NCBI RefSeq assembly: GCF_022952855.1
Contig: NZ_JALJDX010000220.1
Span: 109,060-173,059 of the forward strand
Length of the DNA: 64,000 bases
Source of the DNA: Pseudomonas sp. RGM2987
GTDB taxonomy: Bacteria > Pseudomonadota > Gammaproteobacteria > Pseudomonadales > Pseudomonadaceae
Direction: 5' to 3'
The position numbers were made by a program, and so were the translations under genes. Each line of letters starts with the position of its first letter. The stretch's first letter is position 1. A model generated the notes under the pieces. That model did not search any database. It was given only the letters and a program-made list of their open reading frames with translations, and was not told the DNA's origin. Positions 26,130 to 34,642 of this stretch are shown here, piece by piece.

Positions 26130-26903
26130 ATGAGCTATGAAACGATTTTATTGGAGATCAAGGACCGCGTCGGCCTGATCACCCTGAACCGTCCCCAGGC
26201 GTTGAATGCCTTGAATGCGCAGATCGTCAGCGAGTTGAACCAGGCACTGGACAGCCTGGAGGCTGATCCGAAAATCGGCTGCATCGTGCTGACCGGCTCG
26301 AAGAAGGCGTTTGCGGCCGGTGCCGACATCAAGGAAATGGCCGAGCTGACCTATCCGCAGATTTACCTGGATGATTTGTTCAGCGACAGCGACCGCGTCG
26401 CCAACCGGCGCAAGCCGATTATTGCGGCGGTGAATGGCTTTGCGTTGGGCGGTGGTTGTGAGCTGGCGTTGATGTGCGACTTCATTCTGGCCGGCGACAA
26501 CGCCAAGTTCGGCCAGCCGGAAATCAACCTCGGTGTCCTCCCGGGCATGGGCGGCACCCAGCGCCTGACGCGGGCGGTGGGCAAGGCCAAGGCCATGGAA
26601 CTGTGCCTGACCGGGCGCTTCATCGATGCGGTGGAGGCTGAGCGTTGTGGCATCGTGGCGCGGATTGTCCCGGCGGATGAGTTGTTGGACGACGCACTGA
26701 AAACCGCCGCGCTGATTGCCTCCAAGTCAGTGCCGATCAGCATGATGGTCAAGGAAAGCGTCAACCGTGCCTTCGAAGTCAGCCTGTCCGAAGGCGTGCG
26801 TTTCGAACGCCGAGTGTTCCATGCGGCGTTTGCCACACAGGATCAGAAAGAAGGCATGGCCGCATTCGTCGCCAAGCGTTCGCCTGAGTTCCAGGACAAA
26901 TAA
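26130..26903 (+). CDS. Enoyl-CoA hydratase
   Basis: A 257-residue crotonase. The oxyanion-hole motifs are AFAAGADIKEM and FALGGGCELAL; the catalytic Glu pair is around FGQPEINLGVLPGMGGTQRL. It hydrates crotonyl-/tiglyl-CoA. GGAG sits 5 bases before the ATG at 26130; the in-frame start at 26115 would overlap the dehydrogenase gene. It closes a full beta-oxidation turn within the operon. Confidence 0.94.
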   Translation: MSYETILLEIKDRVGLITLNRPQALNALNAQIVSELNQALDSLEADPKIGCIVLTGSKKAFAAGADIKEMAELTYPQIYLDDLFSDSDRVANRRKPIIAAVNGFALGGGCELALMCDFILAGDNAKFGQPEINLGVLPGMGGTQRLTRAVGKAKAMELCLTGRFIDAVEAERCGIVARIVPADELLDDALKTAALIASKSVPISMMVKESVNRAFEVSLSEGVRFERRVFHAAFATQDQKEGMAAFVAKRSPEFQDK

Positions 26904-26929
26904 CCCGGCGCCCCGGCTAGCGCCATCGT

Positions 26930-27096
26930 CGGATCGCCGCCCGGAGCAGGCTCGCTCCCACATTGGACCTGTGGCGCACGCTACATTTGTGCCCGACACA
27001 AAACCCTGTGGGAGCGGGCTTGCCCGCGAAGACGTCGGTACATTCAACATCCAGGCGTCAGATACACCGCTTTCGCGAGCAAGCTCGCTCCCACAG
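26930..27096. repeat. Cluster of three REP elements
   Basis: REP arms near 26935-26962, 27007-27030 and 27073-27096, alternating in direction. It lies between the convergent enoyl-CoA hydratase and nhaB genes. Confidence 0.86.
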
Positions 27097-27105
27097 GGCG
27101 ACGGC

Positions 27106-28608
27106 TCAGAGCCAGTAAGTGACCGCAAACCAGCCCAGGCCACCCATCACCACGGTGTATGGCAAGGCCATCCAGACCATCCGGCCATAGGACAGGCGAA
27201 TCAACGGGGCAATCGCCGAGGTCAGCAGGAACAGGAACGCGGCCTGGCCGTTAGGGGTGGCGACGCTGGGCAGGTTGGTGCCGGTGTTGATCGCCACGGC
27301 CAGGGTCTCGAACTGTTCGCGGCTCATATGACCGGACACAAAGGCCTGTTTCACCTCGGTGATGTAGATGGTCGCCACGAACACGTTGTCGCTGATGGCT
27401 GACAACAAACCGTTGGCGATAAACAGCATGCCCGGTTGCTGATCGGCGGGCAGGGCGAGGACCCATTGGATCAGCGGCGTGAACAATTGCTGGTCATGAA
27501 TGACCGCCACCACCGCAAAGAACACGACCAGCAGCGCAGTGAACGGCATGGCGTCCTTGAAGGCGTTGCCGAGTCGGTGCTCGTCGGTGATACCGGTGAA
27601 CGCGGTAATCAACACAATCACCATCAAGCCAATCAGGCCGACCTCGGCAATGTGCAGCGCCAGGCCGACGATCAGGATCAGCGCGGCGATACCCTGAACG
27701 ATCAAGGCCGCGCGCTGGCGTGGAGTACGCTCACGATTGTCCTGTTCGGCGTAGTCGGCCAGCACGGCGCGGACGTTGTCCGGCAGCAGTGTGCCGTAGC
27801 CGAACCCGCGCAGTTTTTCCAGCACCACGCAGGTCACCAGGCCCGCCACCAACACCGGCAGCGACACCGGCGCAACCTTCACGAAGAAATCGGCGAAATG
27901 CCAGCCCATCTCATGGCCGATCAAAAGGTTCTGCGGCTCGCCCACCAGGGTGCAGACGCCGCCCAGTGCCGTGCCCACGGCGCCGTGCATCAGCAGGCTG
28001 CGCAGGAACGCCCGGAATTGCTCCAGGTCGCCATGGTGCAGCGAGGGCAGCGCATGGTCTTCATCAACGCTGCTGTCCTGGCGCGGATCGTTACCTGACG
28101 CCACACGGTGATACACCGAATAGAACCCTACGGCGGCGCTGATGATCACCGCCGTGACGGTCAGCGCATCAAGGAACGCCGAGAGAAACGCCGAGAGAAA
28201 GCAGAACATCAACGCCAGCAGCGCCTTGGAGCGCACCCCCAGCAACAGCCGCGAAAACAGGAACAGCAGCAGGTCCTTCATGAAGTAAATCCCGGCCACC
28301 ATGAACATCAGCAGCAGGATCACCGGGAAGTTGTGCAGCAATTCTTCGTACAGCGCCTGGGGCGTGGTCATGCCCAGCACCAGGGCCTCTACCAGCAACA
28401 GCCCGCCGGGCATCAGCGGGTAGCATTTGAGGGCCATGGCCAGGGTGAAGATGAACTCGATGACCAGCATCCAGCCTGCCGCGACCGGCCCCAGCGTCCA
28501 CAGCACCACGGCATTGAGGATCAGGAAAGTGACGATGCACGCCTTGTACCAGCGCGGCGAGTGCCCCAGAAAGTTATGCGCGAAAGCCTGAGCCATTGAA
28601 CCGGACAT
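27106..28608 (-). CDS. nhaB: Na+/H+ antiporter NhaB
   Basis: A 500-residue polytopic inner-membrane protein of the NhaB family, exchanging cytoplasmic Na+ for protons. Family-typical stretches are FLGHSPRWYKACIVTFLILN, AFLDALTVTAVIISAAVGFY and FIANGLLSAISDNVFVATIY. Length is normal. The start at 28608 is preceded by AAAAGGAGC. It is monocistronic: REPs lie after it, and the next gene upstream is 94 bp away on the same strand. Confidence 0.96.
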   Translation of the reverse strand: MSGSMAQAFAHNFLGHSPRWYKACIVTFLILNAVVLWTLGPVAAGWMLVIEFIFTLAMALKCYPLMPGGLLLVEALVLGMTTPQALYEELLHNFPVILLLMFMVAGIYFMKDLLLFLFSRLLLGVRSKALLALMFCFLSAFLSAFLDALTVTAVIISAAVGFYSVYHRVASGNDPRQDSSVDEDHALPSLHHGDLEQFRAFLRSLLMHGAVGTALGGVCTLVGEPQNLLIGHEMGWHFADFFVKVAPVSLPVLVAGLVTCVVLEKLRGFGYGTLLPDNVRAVLADYAEQDNRERTPRQRAALIVQGIAALILIVGLALHIAEVGLIGLMVIVLITAFTGITDEHRLGNAFKDAMPFTALLVVFFAVVAVIHDQQLFTPLIQWVLALPADQQPGMLFIANGLLSAISDNVFVATIYITEVKQAFVSGHMSREQFETLAVAINTGTNLPSVATPNGQAAFLFLLTSAIAPLIRLSYGRMVWMALPYTVVMGGLGWFAVTYWL

Positions 28609-28702
28609 CGGCTGCTCCTTTTAATTAGAAGCGCGCAACTTGCCGTAAGAAATGGGGAATATCAAGGGTAGGAATAAATACCGGTCGCCACCCCATTGCG
28701 CC

Positions 28703-29992
28703 TCAGGCCCAGTACCGTGCTACCACTGCTCGATAACTGCCGTTGAGGGAGTAACCCCCTACCAGGATCTTTCCATCGGCCTGTACCGCCAGGGCGGTGG
28801 CGGTGTCCAGGCTGTAGCCCAGTCGCGTGCGAACCCAGCCTTCGCCCTGGCCGAAATCCGGGTCAAGACTGGCGTCCGGCAGATGCCGGGCCAGCAGGAA
28901 GTCAGCCTCGATACCGCCGATGGTCGCTCCGGCCGTTACCAGTTTCCCGTCCGGTTGAACCTGGGCGGCGGTCCATTGGCTGGGGCTGCGTCCAACCTGT
29001 AGGAGCTGGCACTGACCCTGGTTGCAGTGGCGGTCCGGCTCGCCGTCCTGGCGCACTTTCAGCGACAGGCTGTGCATCGGGTCACGGCTGCTGCCGAACG
29101 CCTGCAAGTCACCGTTGGCATGTTGGACGATCTGGCTGACCATCACGCTGTGGTCTTGTGCCTTGATGGACATGAAACCTGCCTCGCCGAAGGTTTCATC
29201 GAGCCGGCCGCTGGGATCGTAGCGCGCGATCAGGCCTTGCTGGGGCATGTCGATCGCACCGCCGACGACAATATTGCCGTCGGCCTGGAGTGCCAGGCAG
29301 CCCAGCCAGGTATTTTTCAACAGGCGCCGGACCATCACAAAGCCACGGCCATTGAATGAGCTGTCCAATTCTCCGTCCGGCAGGAGCCGGATCAGCACGC
29401 CGACGTGATCGGACAGTTGAAAGTGATGGTTGGCCAACAGCAGGATCCGGCCATCGGCTTGTACCTGCATGTCACAGGCTTCAAGGCCGGGTACGCCGGG
29501 CGGCAGCCAGGGGTCACGCAGGCCTTGGGACAGGTTGCCGCAGAGCTTGATGATCCGCCGGCCGGCATTGCCGAAACTGCGTACCGGGCGGCCTTGTCGA
29601 TCGAACAGCGCGAGGGCGGGAAGGGTGTGATCGTTGTCTTCGTAGTGCAGCCCCGACAGCAGGATTTGTCCGTTGGACAATTCAATGACCTTGCCCGCCG
29701 TCGCTTCAAAGCCGTGTTCAAAGGCTCCGATCACACAGCCGTCGGTTCCGAAACTCGTATCGGTCGATCCGTCATGGTTGAGTCGCGCCAGCCCGAACCG
29801 GCTGCCTTGGGCGGTGTTGATCCGGGCCGCCACCAGCGCCCGCCCGGCATGGTCGAGGGCCAACCCGGTGGTCAGGCTCGATGTGCTGCCTTCAAAATCA
29901 ATCCAGGCTTTACCGTTGTCGGCAAAGCCTGGGTCAAATTGCCCCGCCTGGATCTCGGCCGGTGCCAGCGCAAACGCGGATCGATCGTGCAT
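28703..29992 (-). CDS. Delta-60-repeat (beta-propeller-like) protein
   Basis: A 429-residue protein built from repeats of about 55-60 residues with the core GxLDxSFGxxG and LQxDGKILVGG. Examples are HDGSTDTSFGTDG, PDGELDSSFNGRGF, PSGRLDETFGEAGF and DASLDPDFGQGEGW. These are delta-60 repeats, thought to form a propeller. I start at 29992, after AAGGAGAG, giving MHDRSAFALAP; an upstream in-frame start is possible. No signal peptide is visible, so location is uncertain. Function unknown; it may be a secreted or surface protein exported by a non-classical route. Confidence 0.87.
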   Translation of the reverse strand: MHDRSAFALAPAEIQAGQFDPGFADNGKAWIDFEGSTSSLTTGLALDHAGRALVAARINTAQGSRFGLARLNHDGSTDTSFGTDGCVIGAFEHGFEATAGKVIELSNGQILLSGLHYEDNDHTLPALALFDRQGRPVRSFGNAGRRIIKLCGNLSQGLRDPWLPPGVPGLEACDMQVQADGRILLLANHHFQLSDHVGVLIRLLPDGELDSSFNGRGFVMVRRLLKNTWLGCLALQADGNIVVGGAIDMPQQGLIARYDPSGRLDETFGEAGFMSIKAQDHSVMVSQIVQHANGDLQAFGSSRDPMHSLSLKVRQDGEPDRHCNQGQCQLLQVGRSPSQWTAAQVQPDGKLVTAGATIGGIEADFLLARHLPDASLDPDFGQGEGWVRTRLGYSLDTATALAVQADGKILVGGYSLNGSYRAVVARYWA

Positions 29993-30177
29993 GCATGCCT
30001 CTCCTTGCGCGTCGACCGACCCGGAAGGGCGACGACTGCATGAGGGCAACATTCAATCCCTGAACGCGACTACGCACAACTGTCAGGTCGTACAGAAGCA
30101 TGGGCGATTCGTGCCATAACAATGGCTTTGCGACCCAACGTCCAGCCTGCCATCTGTAACAGGCTGAATCGGCGGCT

Positions 30178-30444
30178 TTATTCTGGCATCGACCAGGATT
30201 GCAACTTGTAGCCTTCCTGGCTCAGTTCGGCACGGGCCTGCTTCAACAGATCGGCCAGTTGAGCCGGATCGGTATAGGCGCTGCTCGGAATCTGCTTGCG
30301 ACCAATATGGGTATTGGTGCGGTCGATGACGGTCAGGCTGAGTTCACCGTTACCGTCTTGTGGAGCCCAGGCCACGCATTGGAAAGGACGAAAGGCGCGG
30401 TCGGCTATCAAAAGAGCTTCGTTGATACGGAGCGGGGCGTTCAT
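30178..30444 (-). CDS. Small hypothetical protein (88 aa)
   Basis: A hydrophilic 88-residue protein, MNAPLRINEALLIAD at the start and SQEGYKLQSWSMPE at the end, with an AAGAGAAAA site before the ATG. Codon use is like its neighbours and it looks like a real, Pseudomonas-restricted gene. There is no signal peptide, Cys or known motif. It has a beta-rich first half (ELSLTVIDRTNTHIG) and a helical second half. I cannot assign a function. Confidence 0.72.
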   Translation of the reverse strand: MNAPLRINEALLIADRAFRPFQCVAWAPQDGNGELSLTVIDRTNTHIGRKQIPSSAYTDPAQLADLLKQARAELSQEGYKLQSWSMPE

Positions 30445-30569
30445 GGCGTTTTCTCTTCAATATGCCCAATCAAATGATGTGCCGTCGGTTGGGCGTGCCG
30501 TGCGGCAGGTTACTTGTACTGATGTCCCGAACCCGGGGGCGGGTCACACAATCTTTGAATAAATTTCGA

Positions 30570-30623
30570 ATTTCTTTCAGACCTGGCTTAAAGGCTTTTG
30601 TTTGAAAGGAAGGTGAAAGAAAT
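30570..30623. repeat. Perfect 10-bp inverted repeat before the sigma-54 regulator gene
   Basis: ATTTCTTTCA at 30570-30579 and TGAAAGAAAT at 30614-30623, separated by 34 bases. It lies in an AT-rich 341-bp gap (30445-30785), about 165-215 bp before the regulator ATG. It could be paired operator half-sites or a long hairpin; nothing else stands out in this gap. Confidence 0.75.
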
Positions 30624-30785
30624 CCATAAGGGATAACTAACGAAACGCCGTCTTATAACCACTTTCATGCCCACTCAATAATCAATCGATACAAGGGGGT
30701 GTCAACTTCTTGCTACTGTTACATGCAGGTTTGCCAAACGACTGTTTCTAATCACATTTCCTTATTTTGGCGCCAAGGATCAGTC

Positions 30786-32111
30786 ATGATCGAAGCCAGT
30801 ACGTCGCGTCGTCTGCTCGTGGTTGATCCCTGCGATGATTGCCATCGCCTGCTGCCCGGTCTTCGCAGCGTAGGGTGGAATGTGGATAGCTGTGCTCTGG
30901 AACACGCCGGTGATCGGGCGTGTGACGTCGGCCTTCTACGCTTGCAGCCGTTTCATCTGGAGCGCCCTGAAGCGGTCAAGGAATTGATCAGCCGCAGCGG
31001 CGCCGAATGGATTGCGGTGCTCAACCAGGAGGTGTTGCGCCTGCAGAATGTCGGTGATTTTGTCTGCGAATGGTTTTTCGATTTCCATACCTTGCCGTTT
31101 GACGTTTCCCGGGTCCAGGTGACGCTGGGCCGGGCGTTCGGCATGGCGCGCCTGCGCGGGCAGGGTTCGGTTCATGTCGACCAGCCTGAACATGAATTGC
31201 TGGGTGACAGCCGACCGATCCGTGAGCTGCGCAAATTGCTCGGCAAACTGGCGCCCACCGAGTCACCGGTATTGATTCGCGGAGAGAGCGGCACCGGCAA
31301 GGAGTTGGTCGCTCGTACGCTGCATTTTCAGTCACACCGGCGTAACAAACCGTTCATTGCCATCAACTGCGGTGCCATTCCGGAGCATCTGATCCAGTCT
31401 GAGTTGTTCGGCCACGAGAAAGGCGCTTTCACCGGCGCCCACCAGCGCAAGATCGGGCGGATCGAGGCGGCCCACGGCGGCACGCTGTTTCTGGATGAAG
31501 TGGGTGACCTGCCGTTGGAGTTGCAGGCCAACTTGCTGCGTTTCCTGCAGGAAAAACACATTGAGCGGGTCGGAGGCAGCCAGCCGATTGCGGTCGATGT
31601 GCGCGTGCTGGCAGCGACCCACGTTGACCTTGAAGCGGCCATTGAGCTCAAGCGCTTTCGCGAGGATTTGTACTATCGCCTGAATGTCTTGCAGGTGGTC
31701 ATGGCGCCGTTGCGTGACCGTCATGGTGACTTGGCGATGCTCGCCAGTCACTTCTCGCATTTCTACAGCCAGGAAACCGGCCGTCGACCCCGCAGCTTCA
31801 GCGAGGACGCACTGGTGGCGATGGGCATGCACGACTGGCCTGGCAACGTCCGGGAACTGGCCAACCGTGTCCGTCGTGGACTGGTGCTGGCGGAGGGGCG
31901 GCAGATCGAGGCCCGGGATCTCGGCCTGGCCAGTCACCATGGCGTTGTCGCCCCGATGGGCACGCTGGAAGACTACAAGACCCGCGCCGAGCGCCAGGCG
32001 CTGAGTGACGTGCTCAACCGCCACAGCGACAACCTGAGCGTGGCCGCCAGGGTCCTGGGCGTATCACGGCCGACGTTCTATCGGTTGTTGCACAAGCACC
32101 AGATTCGTTGA
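30786..32111 (+). CDS. brfA: Sigma-54 enhancer-binding protein, VpsR/FleQ-like (BrfA-like)
   Basis: A 441-residue activator. The N-terminal receiver-like domain is about residues 9-120, but where a phospho-acceptor Asp is expected the sequence reads CDVGLLRL, with Arg52. The AAA+ domain is about 138-370: Walker A GESGTGKE (166-173), sigma-54 contact loop GAFTGA (213-218), Walker B GTLFLDEVGDL. The Fis-type helix-turn-helix is about 412-438 (NLSVAARVLGVSRPTFYRLL). This layout is that of c-di-GMP-responsive VpsR/FleQ-type regulators. A regulator named BrfA is reported to activate fap in P. fluorescens; the name is given from memory and from its position beside fap. AAGGAT precedes the ATG. Confidence 0.86.
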   Translation: MIEASTSRRLLVVDPCDDCHRLLPGLRSVGWNVDSCALEHAGDRACDVGLLRLQPFHLERPEAVKELISRSGAEWIAVLNQEVLRLQNVGDFVCEWFFDFHTLPFDVSRVQVTLGRAFGMARLRGQGSVHVDQPEHELLGDSRPIRELRKLLGKLAPTESPVLIRGESGTGKELVARTLHFQSHRRNKPFIAINCGAIPEHLIQSELFGHEKGAFTGAHQRKIGRIEAAHGGTLFLDEVGDLPLELQANLLRFLQEKHIERVGGSQPIAVDVRVLAATHVDLEAAIELKRFREDLYYRLNVLQVVMAPLRDRHGDLAMLASHFSHFYSQETGRRPRSFSEDALVAMGMHDWPGNVRELANRVRRGLVLAEGRQIEARDLGLASHHGVVAPMGTLEDYKTRAERQALSDVLNRHSDNLSVAARVLGVSRPTFYRLLHKHQIR

Positions 32112-32138
32112 CCCAACCCGAAGGTGGAAGGTAACCCT

Positions 32139-32490
32139 GTGGGAGCGGGCTTGCTCGCGATTGCAGTGTGTCAGTCAACATCAAGGCTGCTGACCCGACG
32201 CCATCGTGAGCAAGCCCGCTCCACATTGGATTTGCGCTGACCATCAATTTTGCAAACGACACAGCCCCCTGTGGGAGCGAGCCTGCTCGCGATTGCAGTG
32301 TGTCAGTCAAGAATCAGGGGACAGGCTCACCGCCTTCGCGAGCAAGCCCGCTCCCACAATGGATTTGCGCTGACCATCAATTTTGCAAACGACACAGCCC
32401 CCTGTGGGAGCGAGCTTGCTCGCGATGGCGTCGGGTCCGCCACGAATATGCAACTGATCTACCGCCATCGCGAGCAAGCTTGGCTCCCAC
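32139..32490. repeat. BIME array with a 133-bp tandem unit
   Basis: Six REP arms in alternating orientation fill the gap between two convergent genes. A block beginning TGGATTTGCGCTGACC occurs at 32227 and again at 32360, a 133-bp period, and the segment GATTGCAGTGTGTCAGTCAA is also repeated. This is a multi-copy BIME, not a CRISPR: the units are palindromic and the spacers repeat. Confidence 0.9.
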
Positions 32491-32510
32491 AGGGTGGGGG
32501 GAGCGGTATG

Positions 32511-33794
32511 TCAGAAGTAATACGGGAATTTCAGGCTGAAGGTGAAGTCCGGCGCATCGTCCGTCAGGCCGATGGACAGGTTGGGCACGATGGTCAGGTT
32601 GTCGGTGGCGGCGACGGTCATGCCGATGTTGAAGTAGCCGGCGTTGGCGTCGCTGGAGACCACTGATTCCCAATCCCCTCCGTCCTGCTTGAGCTTGCTT
32701 TTCTTCTGGATGAGGTCGGAGACCGAGAACGACATACTCATCTTCTCATTCAACGCAAAGGCGATGCCCGCGCCGATCTGGAAGCTGTCGCCGATCCGCA
32801 CCTTACCGGGAATCTTCTGGTTGACGGTGGAGCTGATGTCGTCAAACGACTCTTCCAGGTTATGGGTATAGGACAGGGTGCCGAACAGCACGGCCGGGTC
32901 GAAGGTCTTGACCAGCGAGAGCCCCGGCGTGATTGACCACACGCCGTTGCCGGTGGGCAGATCTTCAGGCACGAACAGGTTGGTATTGGCCTGGGACTGG
33001 CGCAGCTTGATGCCGAACGGGTCCTTGCCAGTCGGGGCCTTGACCCGCAGGGTAACCACCGCATCCGGTGTGTCGACCGACTCATCCATGAACTTGTAGG
33101 CAATGCCGAAGTTAACGTCGCCGATGGTCGGGTCGCGGGTCACGGTTTCTTCGCTGGTGACGCCCGCAGCACCGTTGTTGGCACCGCCGGACTGATACGT
33201 CGACTCGCGGTAGATCACCGGCACGTTAAGGTCGAACTGCCAGCGATTGTCAAAGTTGTAGCGGCCGGTCAGATCCAGTGTCCAGGTGTCGGCCTTGATC
33301 CGGTCCAGGTTGATGTTGCCCAGGAAAATCGAATCCAGGGCCAGGAAACCGTTGAGGATCAATTGCCGCGTGTCGTAGCGCGAATAGGTCACGCCGGTTT
33401 CGAAACTGAACTTGCCGCCACCGAAGAAGCCGCTGGCCTCGTCGTAGAGGTTGGAAACGCTCTGGGCCGGTTGCGAATCGTCGGCCAGGGATTGTCCGTA
33501 GCCGCTACCGCCGGCGGTAGGCGCGCCACCGTCGGCCACGGTCTGGTTGCCCTTCATGTCGGCAGGGGACTTGGCCAGGCGTTTAGGGGGTGGTGCAGCG
33601 GGTTGATCTTCAACCTGACGGACCCGCTGCTCGAGCACTGCCAAGGCTTTTTGCTGGACCTCGTATCGCTGTTTCAACTCCAGGAGCTCCTGCTTCAGAG
33701 CTTCGATATCCGCGTCCGGCGCCGCGTGCAACACGGTCGCCGGCAACAGCGTGCTAAAGCACATGACAGCGCGCAACGATACGGATCGATACAT
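32511..33794 (-). CDS. fapF: Functional amyloid outer-membrane transporter FapF
   Basis: A 427-residue protein. Signal peptide about residues 1-25; N-terminal coiled coil about 26-57 (IEALKQELLELKQRYEVQQ). A Pro/Gly linker leads to a C-terminal beta-barrel (about 115-427) that ends in Phe (KFPYYF). FapF trimers export Fap subunits across the outer membrane. I start at 33794, which gives a good signal peptide; an in-frame ATG at 33842 overlaps the fapE stop and would spoil it. Last gene of fapABCDEF. Confidence 0.94.
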   Translation of the reverse strand: MYRSVSLRAVMCFSTLLPATVLHAAPDADIEALKQELLELKQRYEVQQKALAVLEQRVRQVEDQPAAPPPKRLAKSPADMKGNQTVADGGAPTAGGSGYGQSLADDSQPAQSVSNLYDEASGFFGGGKFSFETGVTYSRYDTRQLILNGFLALDSIFLGNINLDRIKADTWTLDLTGRYNFDNRWQFDLNVPVIYRESTYQSGGANNGAAGVTSEETVTRDPTIGDVNFGIAYKFMDESVDTPDAVVTLRVKAPTGKDPFGIKLRQSQANTNLFVPEDLPTGNGVWSITPGLSLVKTFDPAVLFGTLSYTHNLEESFDDISSTVNQKIPGKVRIGDSFQIGAGIAFALNEKMSMSFSVSDLIQKKSKLKQDGGDWESVVSSDANAGYFNIGMTVAATDNLTIVPNLSIGLTDDAPDFTFSLKFPYYF

Positions 33795-33838
33795 GAAGGT
33801 GCCGTCCCTATTTGCCCAATGGTCGTCAGCAGCGTAGT

Positions 33839-34585
33839 TCAATATCCAAGGGTGCGTAGCCCACGTAATTGGGTCAGATTGCAGTCCAACGCTCCGGCGC
33901 TGGGGCCGTTATTGTTCAGTACCACGTTGAGTTGGGTCAGGTTGTTCACCAGGTTGCTGTTGCCCAGCAGGCGGGTGTTTTGCAGCAGGCCACCCTGGGC
34001 CACTTGTTGCAGAGCGCTGCCCTGGTTCTGGCTGGCCTGGATCGCCATCTGTACGCCGTTGCCGGTGGCGGTGACCGCGACGCTGCCAGCGGCATTACTG
34101 CCGCTGATAGTCTGGCCGCTGGTCAGCAGCTGGCCCTGAGAAGGCACCAGCGCCGGCGCCTGGTTGCTTTCTCTGACGTTGATGCTGACATTGTTATAAG
34201 CCGTGTTGCCGTCGCCGGCGGCACGTACGCTCTGGGTCACGCCCTGGCTGGTTCCCAGGCCTGCGCCACCGGTGATGTTGCCGCTGCCCTGTTCCGGGAC
34301 GCTGCCATTGCCGGTCTGCGTGATGGTGGACACATAGAATTGAGGTTTGACCGTCGCGGCCTGGATCTGCATGGCGCTGGTGGCGCCGATCAGGTCGCCG
34401 CTGGCGTTGCGCCAGGTACTGCTCATGACGATGCCGAAGCTGATGACTCGACCCGGCATGACGTAACGACCGCGCAGCTCGGAAAGCTCCTGGTCCTTGA
34501 TTTCGATCGGTTTGAATCCAGCATGGGCATAGCCCGAGGCAGTCGCGGCCAGGCAGGCCAACGTCAGCCAATGTGACGTTTTCAT
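33839..34585 (-). CDS. fapE: Fap amyloid accessory/minor component FapE
   Basis: A 248-residue exported protein with signal peptide about residues 1-22. The FapE core follows (KDQELSELRGRYVMPGRVI), with Gly/Asn/Gln-rich segments and a C-terminal NNLTQLNVVLNNNGPSAG stretch. FapE is found as a minor constituent of purified fibrils and its extracellular role is not settled. A single Cys (ALDCNL) is near the C terminus. It lies 57 bp after fapD. Confidence 0.93.
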   Translation of the reverse strand: MKTSHWLTLACLAATASGYAHAGFKPIEIKDQELSELRGRYVMPGRVISFGIVMSSTWRNASGDLIGATSAMQIQAATVKPQFYVSTITQTGNGSVPEQGSGNITGGAGLGTSQGVTQSVRAAGDGNTAYNNVSINVRESNQAPALVPSQGQLLTSGQTISGSNAAGSVAVTATGNGVQMAIQASQNQGSALQQVAQGGLLQNTRLLGNSNLVNNLTQLNVVLNNNGPSAGALDCNLTQLRGLRTLGY

Positions 34586-34642
34586 GTGTAGCTCCCGGAG
34601 CGTCCTGCTCCTCTTGTATTTATTTTGGCAGTAGGTCGTCGA

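Noticed and set aside
30737..30760. A CTGTTTCT half-site before the sigma-54 regulator as an autoregulatory fap-type site
   Set aside because: Only one arm matches and no partner arm follows at the right spacing.
32139..32490. CRISPR-like spaced repeats
   Set aside because: The repeats are imperfect palindromes in alternating orientation, the spacers themselves repeat, and no cas gene is present. It is a BIME array.
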